Below, one piece after another: positions 1-6,512 of a DNA stretch of 7,064 nucleotides. The notes under the pieces were generated by a model, which saw only the letters and a program-made list of their open reading frames with translations, ran no database searches and was not told the origin of the DNA. The stretch's first letter is position 1. Every line of letters starts with the position of its first letter. The position numbers and the translations under genes were made by a program. This DNA is from Bacteroidales bacterium (GTDB taxonomy: Bacteria > Bacteroidota > Bacteroidia > Bacteroidales > UBA932), in the NCBI GenBank assembly GCA_017429885.1, contig JAFROA010000426.1:1-7064 (forward strand). The letters are read 5' to 3'.

Positions 1-36
1 ACAAAAGCGCCGTCCTACACCCCAAATCACGCAAGA

Positions 37-2670
37 CTAATGCCTCTTCCTTAAAGCGGCGGCATCCTGCCTGGCCTTTTTCTTCTCGTAACGAGCCTTA
101 TAGCGTTCGAAGAACTTCTGTTCCCTGGCATCAGACTTCGCTTTAGCCTTCAACATTTTCTTTAGTTTGACTCGTTGTCTTTCAGCATTCTTCTCCGCTT
201 TCCTGGCGGCCTTCTCAGCATCCTTGGCGTCAAGTGCGGCCCATTTGGCCTCTTTCTTGGCAGCCCTTGCTTGACGCAAACTGTCTTGAGCGGCTTTCTT
301 CGCATCTCGCTGTGCCTTCTTCAAAGCCTTCTCGGCATCCAAGTCCGCTGTCAACGCACGCCTTAGCGAATCCATCTTTGCGGTCTTCAACGAATCCGCC
401 ACAAACTTCTCCCTTGCCAACGCCTTCACGGCAGCCAACGAATCGGACACCGCAGCAAGAGAATCTGATATAGCAGTCCCCAACGAATCAAGCGCCTCAG
501 TGGGAAGAGTGGCTTTGATACTATCCTTCGGTGTGGTGGGAGTCTTCGGTGCGGTGGGTTCACCAATGGCCTCAACAGACTTTGTTTCAGCCCCTTCGGC
601 CTGTCCTTCCTCAACCTCCTGAACCTCCTGAACTTCTTGAGCCTCTTGCGCGGCTTGAGCCTCATTAGCATTCCGCGCCGCCAATGCTTCTTCGGCTTTC
701 CTCAACTCTTCCGCTGCCTGACGCTCCGCCTCTCTGGCCCTCTTGAGGGAATCAGCGCTGGCGAGCATCTTGTTGATGTTGGCTATATGACCCGGGAAGT
801 ATATCTCAGTCTGTGCGAATTTAGCATGCGGAACACTCTCATAACGAGCTCTTTCCGACTTTCGAGGCGTATATGCGACGATATCCTCAGGGCCTTTCGG
901 ACGCTTTTCAGGCTGCCATTCGAATCCCTTTAATATACGCTCATCTTTCTTTAGCTGAACGGCAGGATAGGCGTCACTTTTAACCTGCTCATAATAGACC
1001 AGGTCGTTGATATTCCCTTTAATGAAAGTGGCGGAGAGCATTTTCGCCTCGAATTTGTTTACCGTCGCGAAAGCTCCTTTCTCCTCGAGGAAGAATAGCC
1101 CGGAGGCCCCTCCCATTGAATCAAAACGCCTCAAAGTGCCAGTCGAATCAAAGTACGCCATCATCTCCGTGCCCCTGATCTGGTCAAAACACAGGGAATC
1201 TTCCTGAACCACGATGAAGGCATTTGACATCAGGCTCGCCTTTTCAAGAGCCCTGTTCTTCAAAACCACAGTGATACTGTCAGCGGAATACTGTCGGCGT
1301 ATCTCATTCCACACGATAGGAGAACGATATAGCCTCACCAGAGAGTCAAGATCGTTGTAGACAAGCGAATCGCAGACCACCTGCATGTCTTTGCGGAACA
1401 CCTTGACATTCCGCAGCCCAAGCAGGAACCCGATCTTGGTGGAGTCCGAGAGCGCCGAGTCAGTTGTGTCAACTTGGGCAGTGGCAGACGAGTCTGGAAC
1501 TTGAAATATTGGCTCAGCGTAAGGACCACCCTTTGGTCTGCTTCCCTTGAAATTAGGATCATCTTCCTCCCTTTTCTTTTTCGCCTCTTCCGCCGCTGAG
1601 ACAGCCGCCTCATAAGCCTTACGCCTGTATTCAGCGACAGGGTCCACAGCAAGCTCCTCCATGCGTTTCTGGGACTTGGAAACCTCATTCTCAGACACTT
1701 CACACCTGGGGACAGCCCAATAGAGAAGCTCGTCCCCTCGGACATACACCGTGTCTTTAGTGCCTTCCTGCTCGAAAACAGCGATAACTGAGGGATCCCT
1801 GAGCATCCTTATCCGCTCGAGGGAATCCACATATTGCATGTAACCAGCCACCGCCGCGACATTCCTGGTCGTGTCAAGCAACTCCACGTTGCCGAACATC
1901 TCAGCGTTGTTGAAAGCCCTCTCGTAAACCAGTGTATCGGACCAAGCCTCCTGGTTCAGTGTCAAGAGATGGACATTCTTCATGAAAGTGAACACTTCCG
2001 CGGCACGGTTGTAAGAGCCCGCATTAGCGGAGAGCATATTATCGCCCCTCCAAGCGTGCGTGCCCGTGCCGAATACCGCGATAGAAGTCTCAGTGTTAAA
2101 GTCAAGGTCATCTGTCTTGACGAACACGGAGTCGGTGTACATGTTGACATCGCGGAAAAAACGGAAAGTCTTTGTCTTCGCGTCGTACCTTCCAATATCG
2201 CTCTCGATGATCTGGCCATCCTTATCCCGGAAAGACCCTCCGTTACGGAAGATGGCGACACTATCGGCTGTGTCATAGTCCAAGTTCCTCGTCCTGAGCG
2301 TATTCCTGTCTTTATCCTGAAGCTGTACCAGACTGCCTCTGAACTCCGCGAGACTACTGCCGATATAATAATCCAGATTGTCACTCGTGAGAACAGTCCG
2401 GTTCTGGATGATCCTCACATGACCAATAGCCTTGATGACATTGGCATCGACATCCCACAAGGCAGTGTCGCAAATCAATTTTGTGGCGTTATGCTCGAAA
2501 CGGGCGTTCCCGAGAGCCTTTCTGAAGCTGTGGCCGTTCACCTCCTCAAGCTGAAGCTTGTCACACCCGAGAAGGCGCACAAGACTGTCTGTCCGCTCAG
2601 AGAACTGGGCTTGGGCTACCAGCGGGAGCAGAATAAAAAGGATGGAATATGCGAGACGGCGAACAGACAT
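37..2670 (-). CDS. OstA/LptA-like outer-membrane biogenesis protein with long charged C-terminal tail
   Basis: This is a predicted secreted periplasmic protein of the OstA/LptA-like family (OstA_2 type in Bacteroidetes). By homology it would bind or pass lipopolysaccharide toward the outer membrane. Residue numbers count from a GTG at 2673. A Sec signal peptide covers about 1-22 (RR, a hydrophobic run, then AQA before Gln23). Residues about 35-315 hold repeated short beta-strand units of the OstA kind, with phrases such as ALGNARF, AIGHVRI and MFGNVEL. A charged insert follows (about 327-411), then a second OstA-like block (about 412-590). Residues about 630-878 form an Ala/Lys/Glu/Arg-rich, probably helical tail with QEV and SDSLAAV repeats, ending strongly basic. 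The GTG is followed directly by ATG at 2670. I prefer the ATG, giving 877 residues and a 5-nt gap after the surA-like gene. It is probably the last visible gene of the guaB operon. Family placement is fairly sure; the role of the tail is unknown. Confidence 0.85.
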   Translation of the reverse strand: MSVRRLAYSILFILLPLVAQAQFSERTDSLVRLLGCDKLQLEEVNGHSFRKALGNARFEHNATKLICDTALWDVDANVIKAIGHVRIIQNRTVLTSDNLDYYIGSSLAEFRGSLVQLQDKDRNTLRTRNLDYDTADSVAIFRNGGSFRDKDGQIIESDIGRYDAKTKTFRFFRDVNMYTDSVFVKTDDLDFNTETSIAVFGTGTHAWRGDNMLSANAGSYNRAAEVFTFMKNVHLLTLNQEAWSDTLVYERAFNNAEMFGNVELLDTTRNVAAVAGYMQYVDSLERIRMLRDPSVIAVFEQEGTKDTVYVRGDELLYWAVPRCEVSENEVSKSQKRMEELAVDPVAEYRRKAYEAAVSAAEEAKKKREEDDPNFKGSRPKGGPYAEPIFQVPDSSATAQVDTTDSALSDSTKIGFLLGLRNVKVFRKDMQVVCDSLVYNDLDSLVRLYRSPIVWNEIRRQYSADSITVVLKNRALEKASLMSNAFIVVQEDSLCFDQIRGTEMMAYFDSTGTLRRFDSMGGASGLFFLEEKGAFATVNKFEAKMLSATFIKGNINDLVYYEQVKSDAYPAVQLKKDERILKGFEWQPEKRPKGPEDIVAYTPRKSERARYESVPHAKFAQTEIYFPGHIANINKMLASADSLKRAREAERQAAEELRKAEEALAARNANEAQAAQEAQEVQEVQEVEEGQAEGAETKSVEAIGEPTAPKTPTTPKDSIKATLPTEALDSLGTAISDSLAAVSDSLAAVKALAREKFVADSLKTAKMDSLRRALTADLDAEKALKKAQRDAKKAAQDSLRQARAAKKEAKWAALDAKDAEKAARKAEKNAERQRVKLKKMLKAKAKSDAREQKFFERYKARYEKKKARQDAAALRKRH
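427..468 (-). repeat. Two 21-nt units encoding SDSLAAV twice
   Basis: Residues 736-749 of the OstA-like protein are two exact copies of the heptapeptide SDSLAAV. The two DNA copies differ at several synonymous positions, so this is an old or selected repeat rather than a fresh duplication. It lies among further Asp-Ser-Leu motifs (for example near residues 729-731, 760-761 and 768-770), giving the tail a loose periodicity. Confidence 0.65.
610..663 (-). repeat. Degenerate 9-nt tandem repeat encoding Glu-Val/Ala-Gln triplets
   Basis: Six 9-nt units in frame within the tail of the OstA-like gene encode residues about 671-688 as EAQ-AAQ-EAQ-EVQ-EVQ-EVE. The middle GAGGTTCAG units are nearly identical at DNA level and the outer ones have diverged. 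Because the unit is a multiple of three, changes in copy number would lengthen or shorten the tail without a frameshift. Confidence 0.8.
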
Positions 2671-2675
2671 CACAC

Positions 2676-4067
2676 TTACTCACTGAACTTCGAAGTCCAG
2701 ATGGAACGTCGGAACTCGCAGTCTTTGAACATAGGATCAATGACTATCCTGGTGTCTTTTATTTTCTTCTCCAGGAACTCGTCCAACGCCGCCTGCTGCT
2801 TCTCTCTCCTGACTTCTCCCTGAAGCTGCGAGAAATCAGACTCGAAAGACGCTGTGTGAGCGGGAATAATCTTATCCACACGGATAATCTTGTAGTTAGT
2901 CTTACCGACCACGAAATCCTTGACCTGGTCCGGTCGTCCATCATTGTCAGTGGACTGAACCGGTTCAGAGATCTCGCCTTCTTTCAAGTCTTTGATGGCT
3001 TTATAATCCTCCGGCTTGAGCTGGTCGATCTCGAAATATGCGGAACCGGTGTTGGGATCCGACATCTGCCCACCGTTAGTCTTGGTGGGAGCGTCCTGCG
3101 AATAGAAGCTGGCAGCCATCTGGAACGTGACCGCTCCGTTGAGAATCTCTGTCCTCAAGCTGTCCAATGTCTTGAAAGCCTTCTCCTTATCAGCCGTTGT
3201 GTACTGGGGCTTCATCAAGATATGGCGGCAATTGAACATATCTCCGTTTTTCTCCAGAACCTCAATGATGTGAAATCCATCAGGAGTCTCGACTATCTGG
3301 GAGATGACGCCTGGCTTCAAGGCCATCGCAGCATCAGAGAAGACAGGCCAATATATTGATTTGGAGGCCATTCCGAGTTCTCCTCCTCTACGGGCGCTAC
3401 CCGGATCCTCGGAATACATACGGGCAAGGGTGGAGAACTTCTCTCCGTTGATAATTCTCTCCCGCAACTCCAGAAGTTTCTCACGCACAGCGAGATTCGC
3501 CGCCTCGCGGTCCGGATAGAGACAAATCTGGCTAAGCTGGTACTTGATCGGGACTATGGGGAGGTTCTTTGTGTCAACCGTATCCATGTATTCCTTCACA
3601 TCGTAGGGAGTCATATCAGGAACGGATTTCATGATCTCCATTTGCTCCTGCTGGGTGAGGCTAAGATCCTCATACTGTTTGCGCCAGTCTTGGCGGAGGC
3701 GGTACAGCGGCTTTCCGAAATATTGCTCTAGTTGCTCCTGGCCACCCATATAAGTGAGGAGCTGATCCACTCTCTGGGACAACATACCCTCAACATTGTC
3801 CTGGTTGACAGTGAGAGAGTCCACCCTGGCCTGCATGAGCAGGAGTTTGGACTCGAGCATAGTCTCTAGGACCTCGCAACGGACATTCCTATCCGACATC
3901 AGCCCCTGCGCTCTTCTCTCCTTCACAGAACCTTCAATGTCCGAGATAAGGATCAACTCATTGCCGACAACCGCGACCGATTTGTCTATGTATTTGTACT
4001 TCTGAGCGAAGCCTGCCGAGCATGTGGCGAGGACCGCCAATAAAGTGACTATTGTTTTCTTTATCAT
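2676..4067 (-). CDS. surA: SurA-like periplasmic chaperone / peptidyl-prolyl cis-trans isomerase
   Basis: This predicted periplasmic foldase should help outer-membrane proteins fold and reach the BAM complex. The 463-residue length is close to that of E. coli SurA. Residues 1-21 are a Sec signal peptide (KK, hydrophobic core, GFA before Gln22). Residues about 25-165 form the SurA N-terminal chaperone domain, with VAVVGNELILISDIEG near its start. Parvulin domain 1 covers about 175-272 and includes FSTLARMYSEDPGSARRGGELG and GFHIIEV. Parvulin domain 2 covers about 278-398 and starts with CRHILMKP. A C-terminal helix (about 405-440) probably packs back on the chaperone core. Domain 1 keeps the late histidine (His266) but has Gln180 in place of the early one. 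Domain 2 keeps the early one (His282) but has Lys393 in place of the late one, so enzyme activity is uncertain. The ATG overlaps the upstream stop as ATGA, a sign of translational coupling; no clear Shine-Dalgarno is seen. The symbol rests on domain layout and context. Confidence 0.9.
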   Translation of the reverse strand: MIKKTIVTLLAVLATCSAGFAQKYKYIDKSVAVVGNELILISDIEGSVKERRAQGLMSDRNVRCEVLETMLESKLLLMQARVDSLTVNQDNVEGMLSQRVDQLLTYMGGQEQLEQYFGKPLYRLRQDWRKQYEDLSLTQQEQMEIMKSVPDMTPYDVKEYMDTVDTKNLPIVPIKYQLSQICLYPDREAANLAVREKLLELRERIINGEKFSTLARMYSEDPGSARRGGELGMASKSIYWPVFSDAAMALKPGVISQIVETPDGFHIIEVLEKNGDMFNCRHILMKPQYTTADKEKAFKTLDSLRTEILNGAVTFQMAASFYSQDAPTKTNGGQMSDPNTGSAYFEIDQLKPEDYKAIKDLKEGEISEPVQSTDNDGRPDQVKDFVVGKTNYKIIRVDKIIPAHTASFESDFSQLQGEVRREKQQAALDEFLEKKIKDTRIVIDPMFKDCEFRRSIWTSKFSE

Positions 4068-4930
4068 TTCGTAGAGTAGATTTCAAATTTCTCCTTGGCC
4101 TTGGCGTCTTCTATCAAGTCTTGTTCCAAAGTCGTCAGCAGCTTGTGCTTTCTCCCGCTTATGATTATATCCTTGATTCTTTCCTCACAATACTCCTCTG
4201 GAGGCACATCACCGGCTTTCACCATGTCAGCGATGAAGGCCACATGAAGGAACCCGTCCCCGTCCTTGATCTCAATGAACTTGCCATTCTTTTTCGACAG
4301 CATCTCGATGTAATCCACACCGAAATCCCCCGCCAAAGTGGCCGCGTCAATCCATGTGTCTGAGCAATCGACATAACGCTGGGCGGAGTTGAAAGCCAAG
4401 CTATCCGCCGCGGTCACGTCCCCGACCTTGTCAGAAGACATCAGCTTCTTGATCTTTTGCAAGTTAGGGGAATCCTCGGAGATCTTCATGAACCTCGCCT
4501 TGAGGATAGGTCTCTCCAGTTTGAAATTATCCTTATGGGCTTCGTAATATTCATTAACCTCCTTCGCCGAGACAGTCGTGTCAAGCCTCTCGGAGATGAA
4601 CCTCTGCTCGAAACGATACCTCAATAGGGACTGCCTGTAGTCCTCCAGCTCTTTTGAGACGTCTTTCTCTTCCTTGCTGAGCTTTTGCTCGGCGATGTCC
4701 TGAAAAGCCTTGCCGGTAGCCCAGGAGTTAATGTAAAGATTGGCCAGGCCGGCGCTGTCCTCAGGGCTGATCCCGTTGGGTATGACTTTCTCCAACTCGG
4801 AGAGGTACAACTTATGCTCCCCGAGCTTCGCCACCACCTCCCCGTCGTGAATAAACGACTGGAATGCCTTGCAGGAAGGTAATAGCGCCAATAAAGCGAC
4901 TATGGCGAACGCCGGGATTCTCCGGGACAT
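4064..4930 (-). CDS. Putative SurA/PpiC-like periplasmic foldase lipoprotein
   Basis: This is a 288-residue predicted lipoprotein that resembles the chaperone part of SurA/PpiC proteins. Residues 1-19 form a signal peptide (SRR, then a hydrophobic core) ending in a lipobox-like LLPSC, with Cys20 the likely lipidated residue; Pro at -2 is unusual. No acidic cluster directly follows the Cys, so the surface-export signal described for Bacteroidetes lipoproteins is not evident and a periplasm-facing anchor is more likely. Residues about 31-137 look like a SurA N-terminal domain (VVAKLGEHKLYLSELEKVIP, later VNEYYEAHKDNFKL). Residues about 140-235 sit where a parvulin domain would be but show no HIL, GGxLG or GxHxI motif. 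The C-terminal 240-288 segment (ERIKDIIISGRKHKLL) matches the closing helix of such proteins. The start lies 10 nt after the guaB stop, preceded by a weak AAGAGA. It likely works with the SurA-like protein encoded next. Isomerase activity is doubtful; a pure chaperone role fits better. Confidence 0.78.
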   Translation of the reverse strand: MSRRIPAFAIVALLALLPSCKAFQSFIHDGEVVAKLGEHKLYLSELEKVIPNGISPEDSAGLANLYINSWATGKAFQDIAEQKLSKEEKDVSKELEDYRQSLLRYRFEQRFISERLDTTVSAKEVNEYYEAHKDNFKLERPILKARFMKISEDSPNLQKIKKLMSSDKVGDVTAADSLAFNSAQRYVDCSDTWIDAATLAGDFGVDYIEMLSKKNGKFIEIKDGDGFLHVAFIADMVKAGDVPPEEYCEERIKDIIISGRKHKLLTTLEQDLIEDAKAKEKFEIYSTK

Positions 4931-4940
4931 GACAATTCTC

Positions 4941-6410
4941 TTATCTGGAATAATTAGGAGCTTCCTTGGTGATGGTCACGTCATGGGGGTGACTCTCAAG
5001 GAAACCGGCATTGGTGATGCGGACGAACTTAGCGTTACGAAGCTGCTCGATATTGTGAGCTCCGCAATAACCCATTCCAGCGCGGAGACCGCCCACGAGC
5101 TGGTAGACAACCTCAGAGACTGTGCCTTTGTAAGGCACCTGGGCGACGATTCCCTCCGGCACAAGTTTCTTTATGTCGGCCTCCATATCCTGGAAATACC
5201 TGTCCTTGGAACCCTGCTCCATAGCCTCAAGGGAACCCATTCCCCTATAGGACTTGAAGCGGCGACCGCTCATGATGATGGTCTCACCCGGCGACTCCTC
5301 GGTACCTGCCAGCAGTGATCCGGCCATAATGGTGCCGGCGCCGGCCGCAAGAGCCTTGACAATATCTCCAGAATACCTGATACCTCCGTCAGCGATCACG
5401 GGGATGCCTGTGCCTTTAAGCGCCTCACAGGCCTCCATAACCGCCGTGAGCTGAGGCACGCCGATACCGGCGATGATTCTCGTCGTGCAGATGGATCCGG
5501 GGCCGATTCCAACCTTGACGGCTTTAACTCCCGCATCGGCCAAAGCCTTGGCACCCTCTGCGGTAGCGACATTTCCAGCGACAATCTGTGCCTCAGGGAA
5601 AGCGTCGCATGCCCTCTTGACCATTTGGATAACTCCCTCGGAATGTCCATGGGCGGTGTCGAGGACGACAGCGTCAGCACCGGCATCAAGAAGCAGCCCT
5701 ATTCTCTCAACTGTATCCGACTTGATTCCCGCCGCAGCTGCGACCATCAGACGGCCCTTGCTGTCCTTGGAAGCGATGGGGTTATCCTTGATCTTCATGA
5801 GGTCCTTATAGGTGATAAGCCCCACAAGCTTGCCGTCATTATCAATGACAGGAAGCTTCTCGACTTTGCTCTTCTGGAGAATCTTAGTGGCGTCAGCCAG
5901 ATTGATGCCCTTAGGAGCGGTGACGATGTTCTCGCTGGTCATCACCTGATTGATAGGCTGGGCCATATCCTCCTGGAACCTCAAGTCCCTGTTGGTCACG
6001 ATCCCGATGAGGTAGCCGTTGCCATCCACCACGGGGATACCACCGATATGGTGCTTGCTCATCATGGCGAGAGCCTCTCCGACGGTAGCTTCCGGACGAA
6101 TGGTGACAGGATCGTAGATCATCCCGTTCTCAGCCCTCTTGACATGGCGAACCTGCTCGCACTGACGCTCGATTGACATGTTCTTGTGGATGACTCCAAT
6201 ACCTCCGGCCCTTGCCATCGCTATAGCGAGGGCGGACTCGGTGACAGTGTCCATCGCGGCGGACACGATCGGGGTGTGAAGCCTTATGTCCGTAGTGAAG
6301 TTTGACGTCACATCGACGTCACGGGGTAGTACATCGGAGTGAGCCGGAACCAGCAACACGTCATCGAAGGTGAGGCCTTCGGAAATCTCTCTGTTTACGA
6401 ACTTCGCCAT
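4941..6410 (-). CDS. guaB: Inosine-5'-monophosphate dehydrogenase (IMPDH)
   Basis: This cytoplasmic enzyme oxidises IMP to XMP with NAD+, the committed step of guanine nucleotide synthesis. The protein is 489 residues, the usual bacterial length. It has the N-terminal [17 protein letters not shown] signature (13-29), a TIM barrel interrupted by two CBS domains (about 97-150 and 158-212), and the catalytic loop GPGSICTTR with nucleophile Cys308. Further matches are Asp251 in LDTAHGHS (NAD+ side), DGGIR at 341-345 and YRGMGS at 388-393 (IMP phosphate binding), the mobile-flap Arg404-Tyr405 pair in KDRYFQD, and the C-terminal [16 protein letters not shown]. All key residues are present. The start ATG at 6410 gives the normal [17 protein letters not shown] beginning and lies 19 nt downstream of a Bacteroidetes -7 box. 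The leader is too short for a riboswitch. It is the first gene of the apparent operon, 10 nt ahead of the lipoprotein gene. Confidence 0.98.
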   Translation of the reverse strand: MAKFVNREISEGLTFDDVLLVPAHSDVLPRDVDVTSNFTTDIRLHTPIVSAAMDTVTESALAIAMARAGGIGVIHKNMSIERQCEQVRHVKRAENGMIYDPVTIRPEATVGEALAMMSKHHIGGIPVVDGNGYLIGIVTNRDLRFQEDMAQPINQVMTSENIVTAPKGINLADATKILQKSKVEKLPVIDNDGKLVGLITYKDLMKIKDNPIASKDSKGRLMVAAAAGIKSDTVERIGLLLDAGADAVVLDTAHGHSEGVIQMVKRACDAFPEAQIVAGNVATAEGAKALADAGVKAVKVGIGPGSICTTRIIAGIGVPQLTAVMEACEALKGTGIPVIADGGIRYSGDIVKALAAGAGTIMAGSLLAGTEESPGETIIMSGRRFKSYRGMGSLEAMEQGSKDRYFQDMEADIKKLVPEGIVAQVPYKGTVSEVVYQLVGGLRAGMGYCGAHNIEQLRNAKFVRITNAGFLESHPHDVTITKEAPNYSR

Positions 6411-6429
6411 TGTGATGAGTTTAATTAGG

Positions 6430-6460
6430 CAAAGTTACGAATAATTAACAAAAGTACCAA
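6430..6460 (-). promoter_or_regulatory. Bacteroidetes-type promoter of the guaB operon
   Basis: On the minus strand, TTG (6460-6458) is followed by a 20-nt AT-rich spacer and then TAACTTTG (6437-6430). This fits the known Bacteroidetes housekeeping sigma consensus of TTG at -33 and TAnnTTTG at -7, with 17-23 nt between. Transcription should start near 6423-6426, giving a leader of roughly 13-16 nt before the guaB ATG. The leader is A/T-rich with no Shine-Dalgarno, as is usual in this phylum. No other promoter this good was noticed in the short gaps between the downstream genes, so it probably serves all four. Confidence 0.8.
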
Positions 6461-6462
6461 CA

Positions 6463-6477
6463 CCGCCGCCAGCCGCC
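6463..6477 (-). other. G-rich tract with five GG runs just upstream of the guaB promoter
   Basis: The minus strand reads GGCGGCTGGCGGCGG, five GG pairs separated by 1, 2, 1 and 1 bases. It ends two bases before the TTG of the predicted -33 box. It meets the minimal pattern for a two-tier G-quadruplex, a weak structure at best. It could instead be chance in a GC-rich spacer or the tail of a former coding extension. Nothing resembling a rho-independent terminator (stem plus T-run) was found in 6461-6512. Confidence 0.4.
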
Positions 6478-6512
6478 ATAATCACCTTGACATTCTGAGA
6501 GAGGCGAAGGAA

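Noticed and set aside
1..36. Possible terminator or next gene start beyond the OstA-like stop
   Set aside because: The 36 bases hold no hairpin and no complete start signal; the TTTTG-containing end on the minus strand is at the window edge and cannot be judged.
426..671. Minus-strand open frame rich in Arg, Leu and Pro in another frame of the OstA-like tail
   Set aside because: It is a frame-shifted reading of low-complexity Lys/Ala/Glu codons. The main frame continues intact with the same composition on both sides.
1834..2823. Long plus-strand open frame (329 codons) opposite the OstA-like and surA-like genes
   Set aside because: Within the OstA-like gene it is codon-aligned on the opposite strand, so it stays open simply because the real gene avoids TTA, CTA and TCA codons. 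It runs across a gene junction, its translation resembles no known family, and the sense gene has strong signal-peptide and domain evidence.
2649..3359. Plus-strand open frame of 236 codons opposite the surA-like gene
   Set aside because: It is a codon-aligned antisense shadow with no recognisable domain and no promoter of the phylum type noticed upstream.
5625..6176. Plus-strand open frame opposite guaB
   Set aside because: It is codon-aligned antisense to a highly conserved IMP dehydrogenase. Its protein-like appearance is a mirror of guaB codon use.
6449..6452. TTTG on the minus strand considered as the -33 box of the guaB promoter
   Set aside because: It is only 11 nt from the -7 box, too close. 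The TTG at 6458-6460 gives the expected 20-nt spacing.
6435..6479. A 14-codon ORF beginning MAAGGGVGT upstream of guaB as a leader peptide
   Set aside because: It starts upstream of the predicted transcription start and ends inside the -7 box, so it would not be on the guaB transcript. It is also just part of the open frame following the propeller gene.
6461..6512. Possible terminator after the propeller gene
   Set aside because: No stem of useful length followed by a T-run is visible on the minus strand; the G-rich tract has no complementary C-rich partner nearby.
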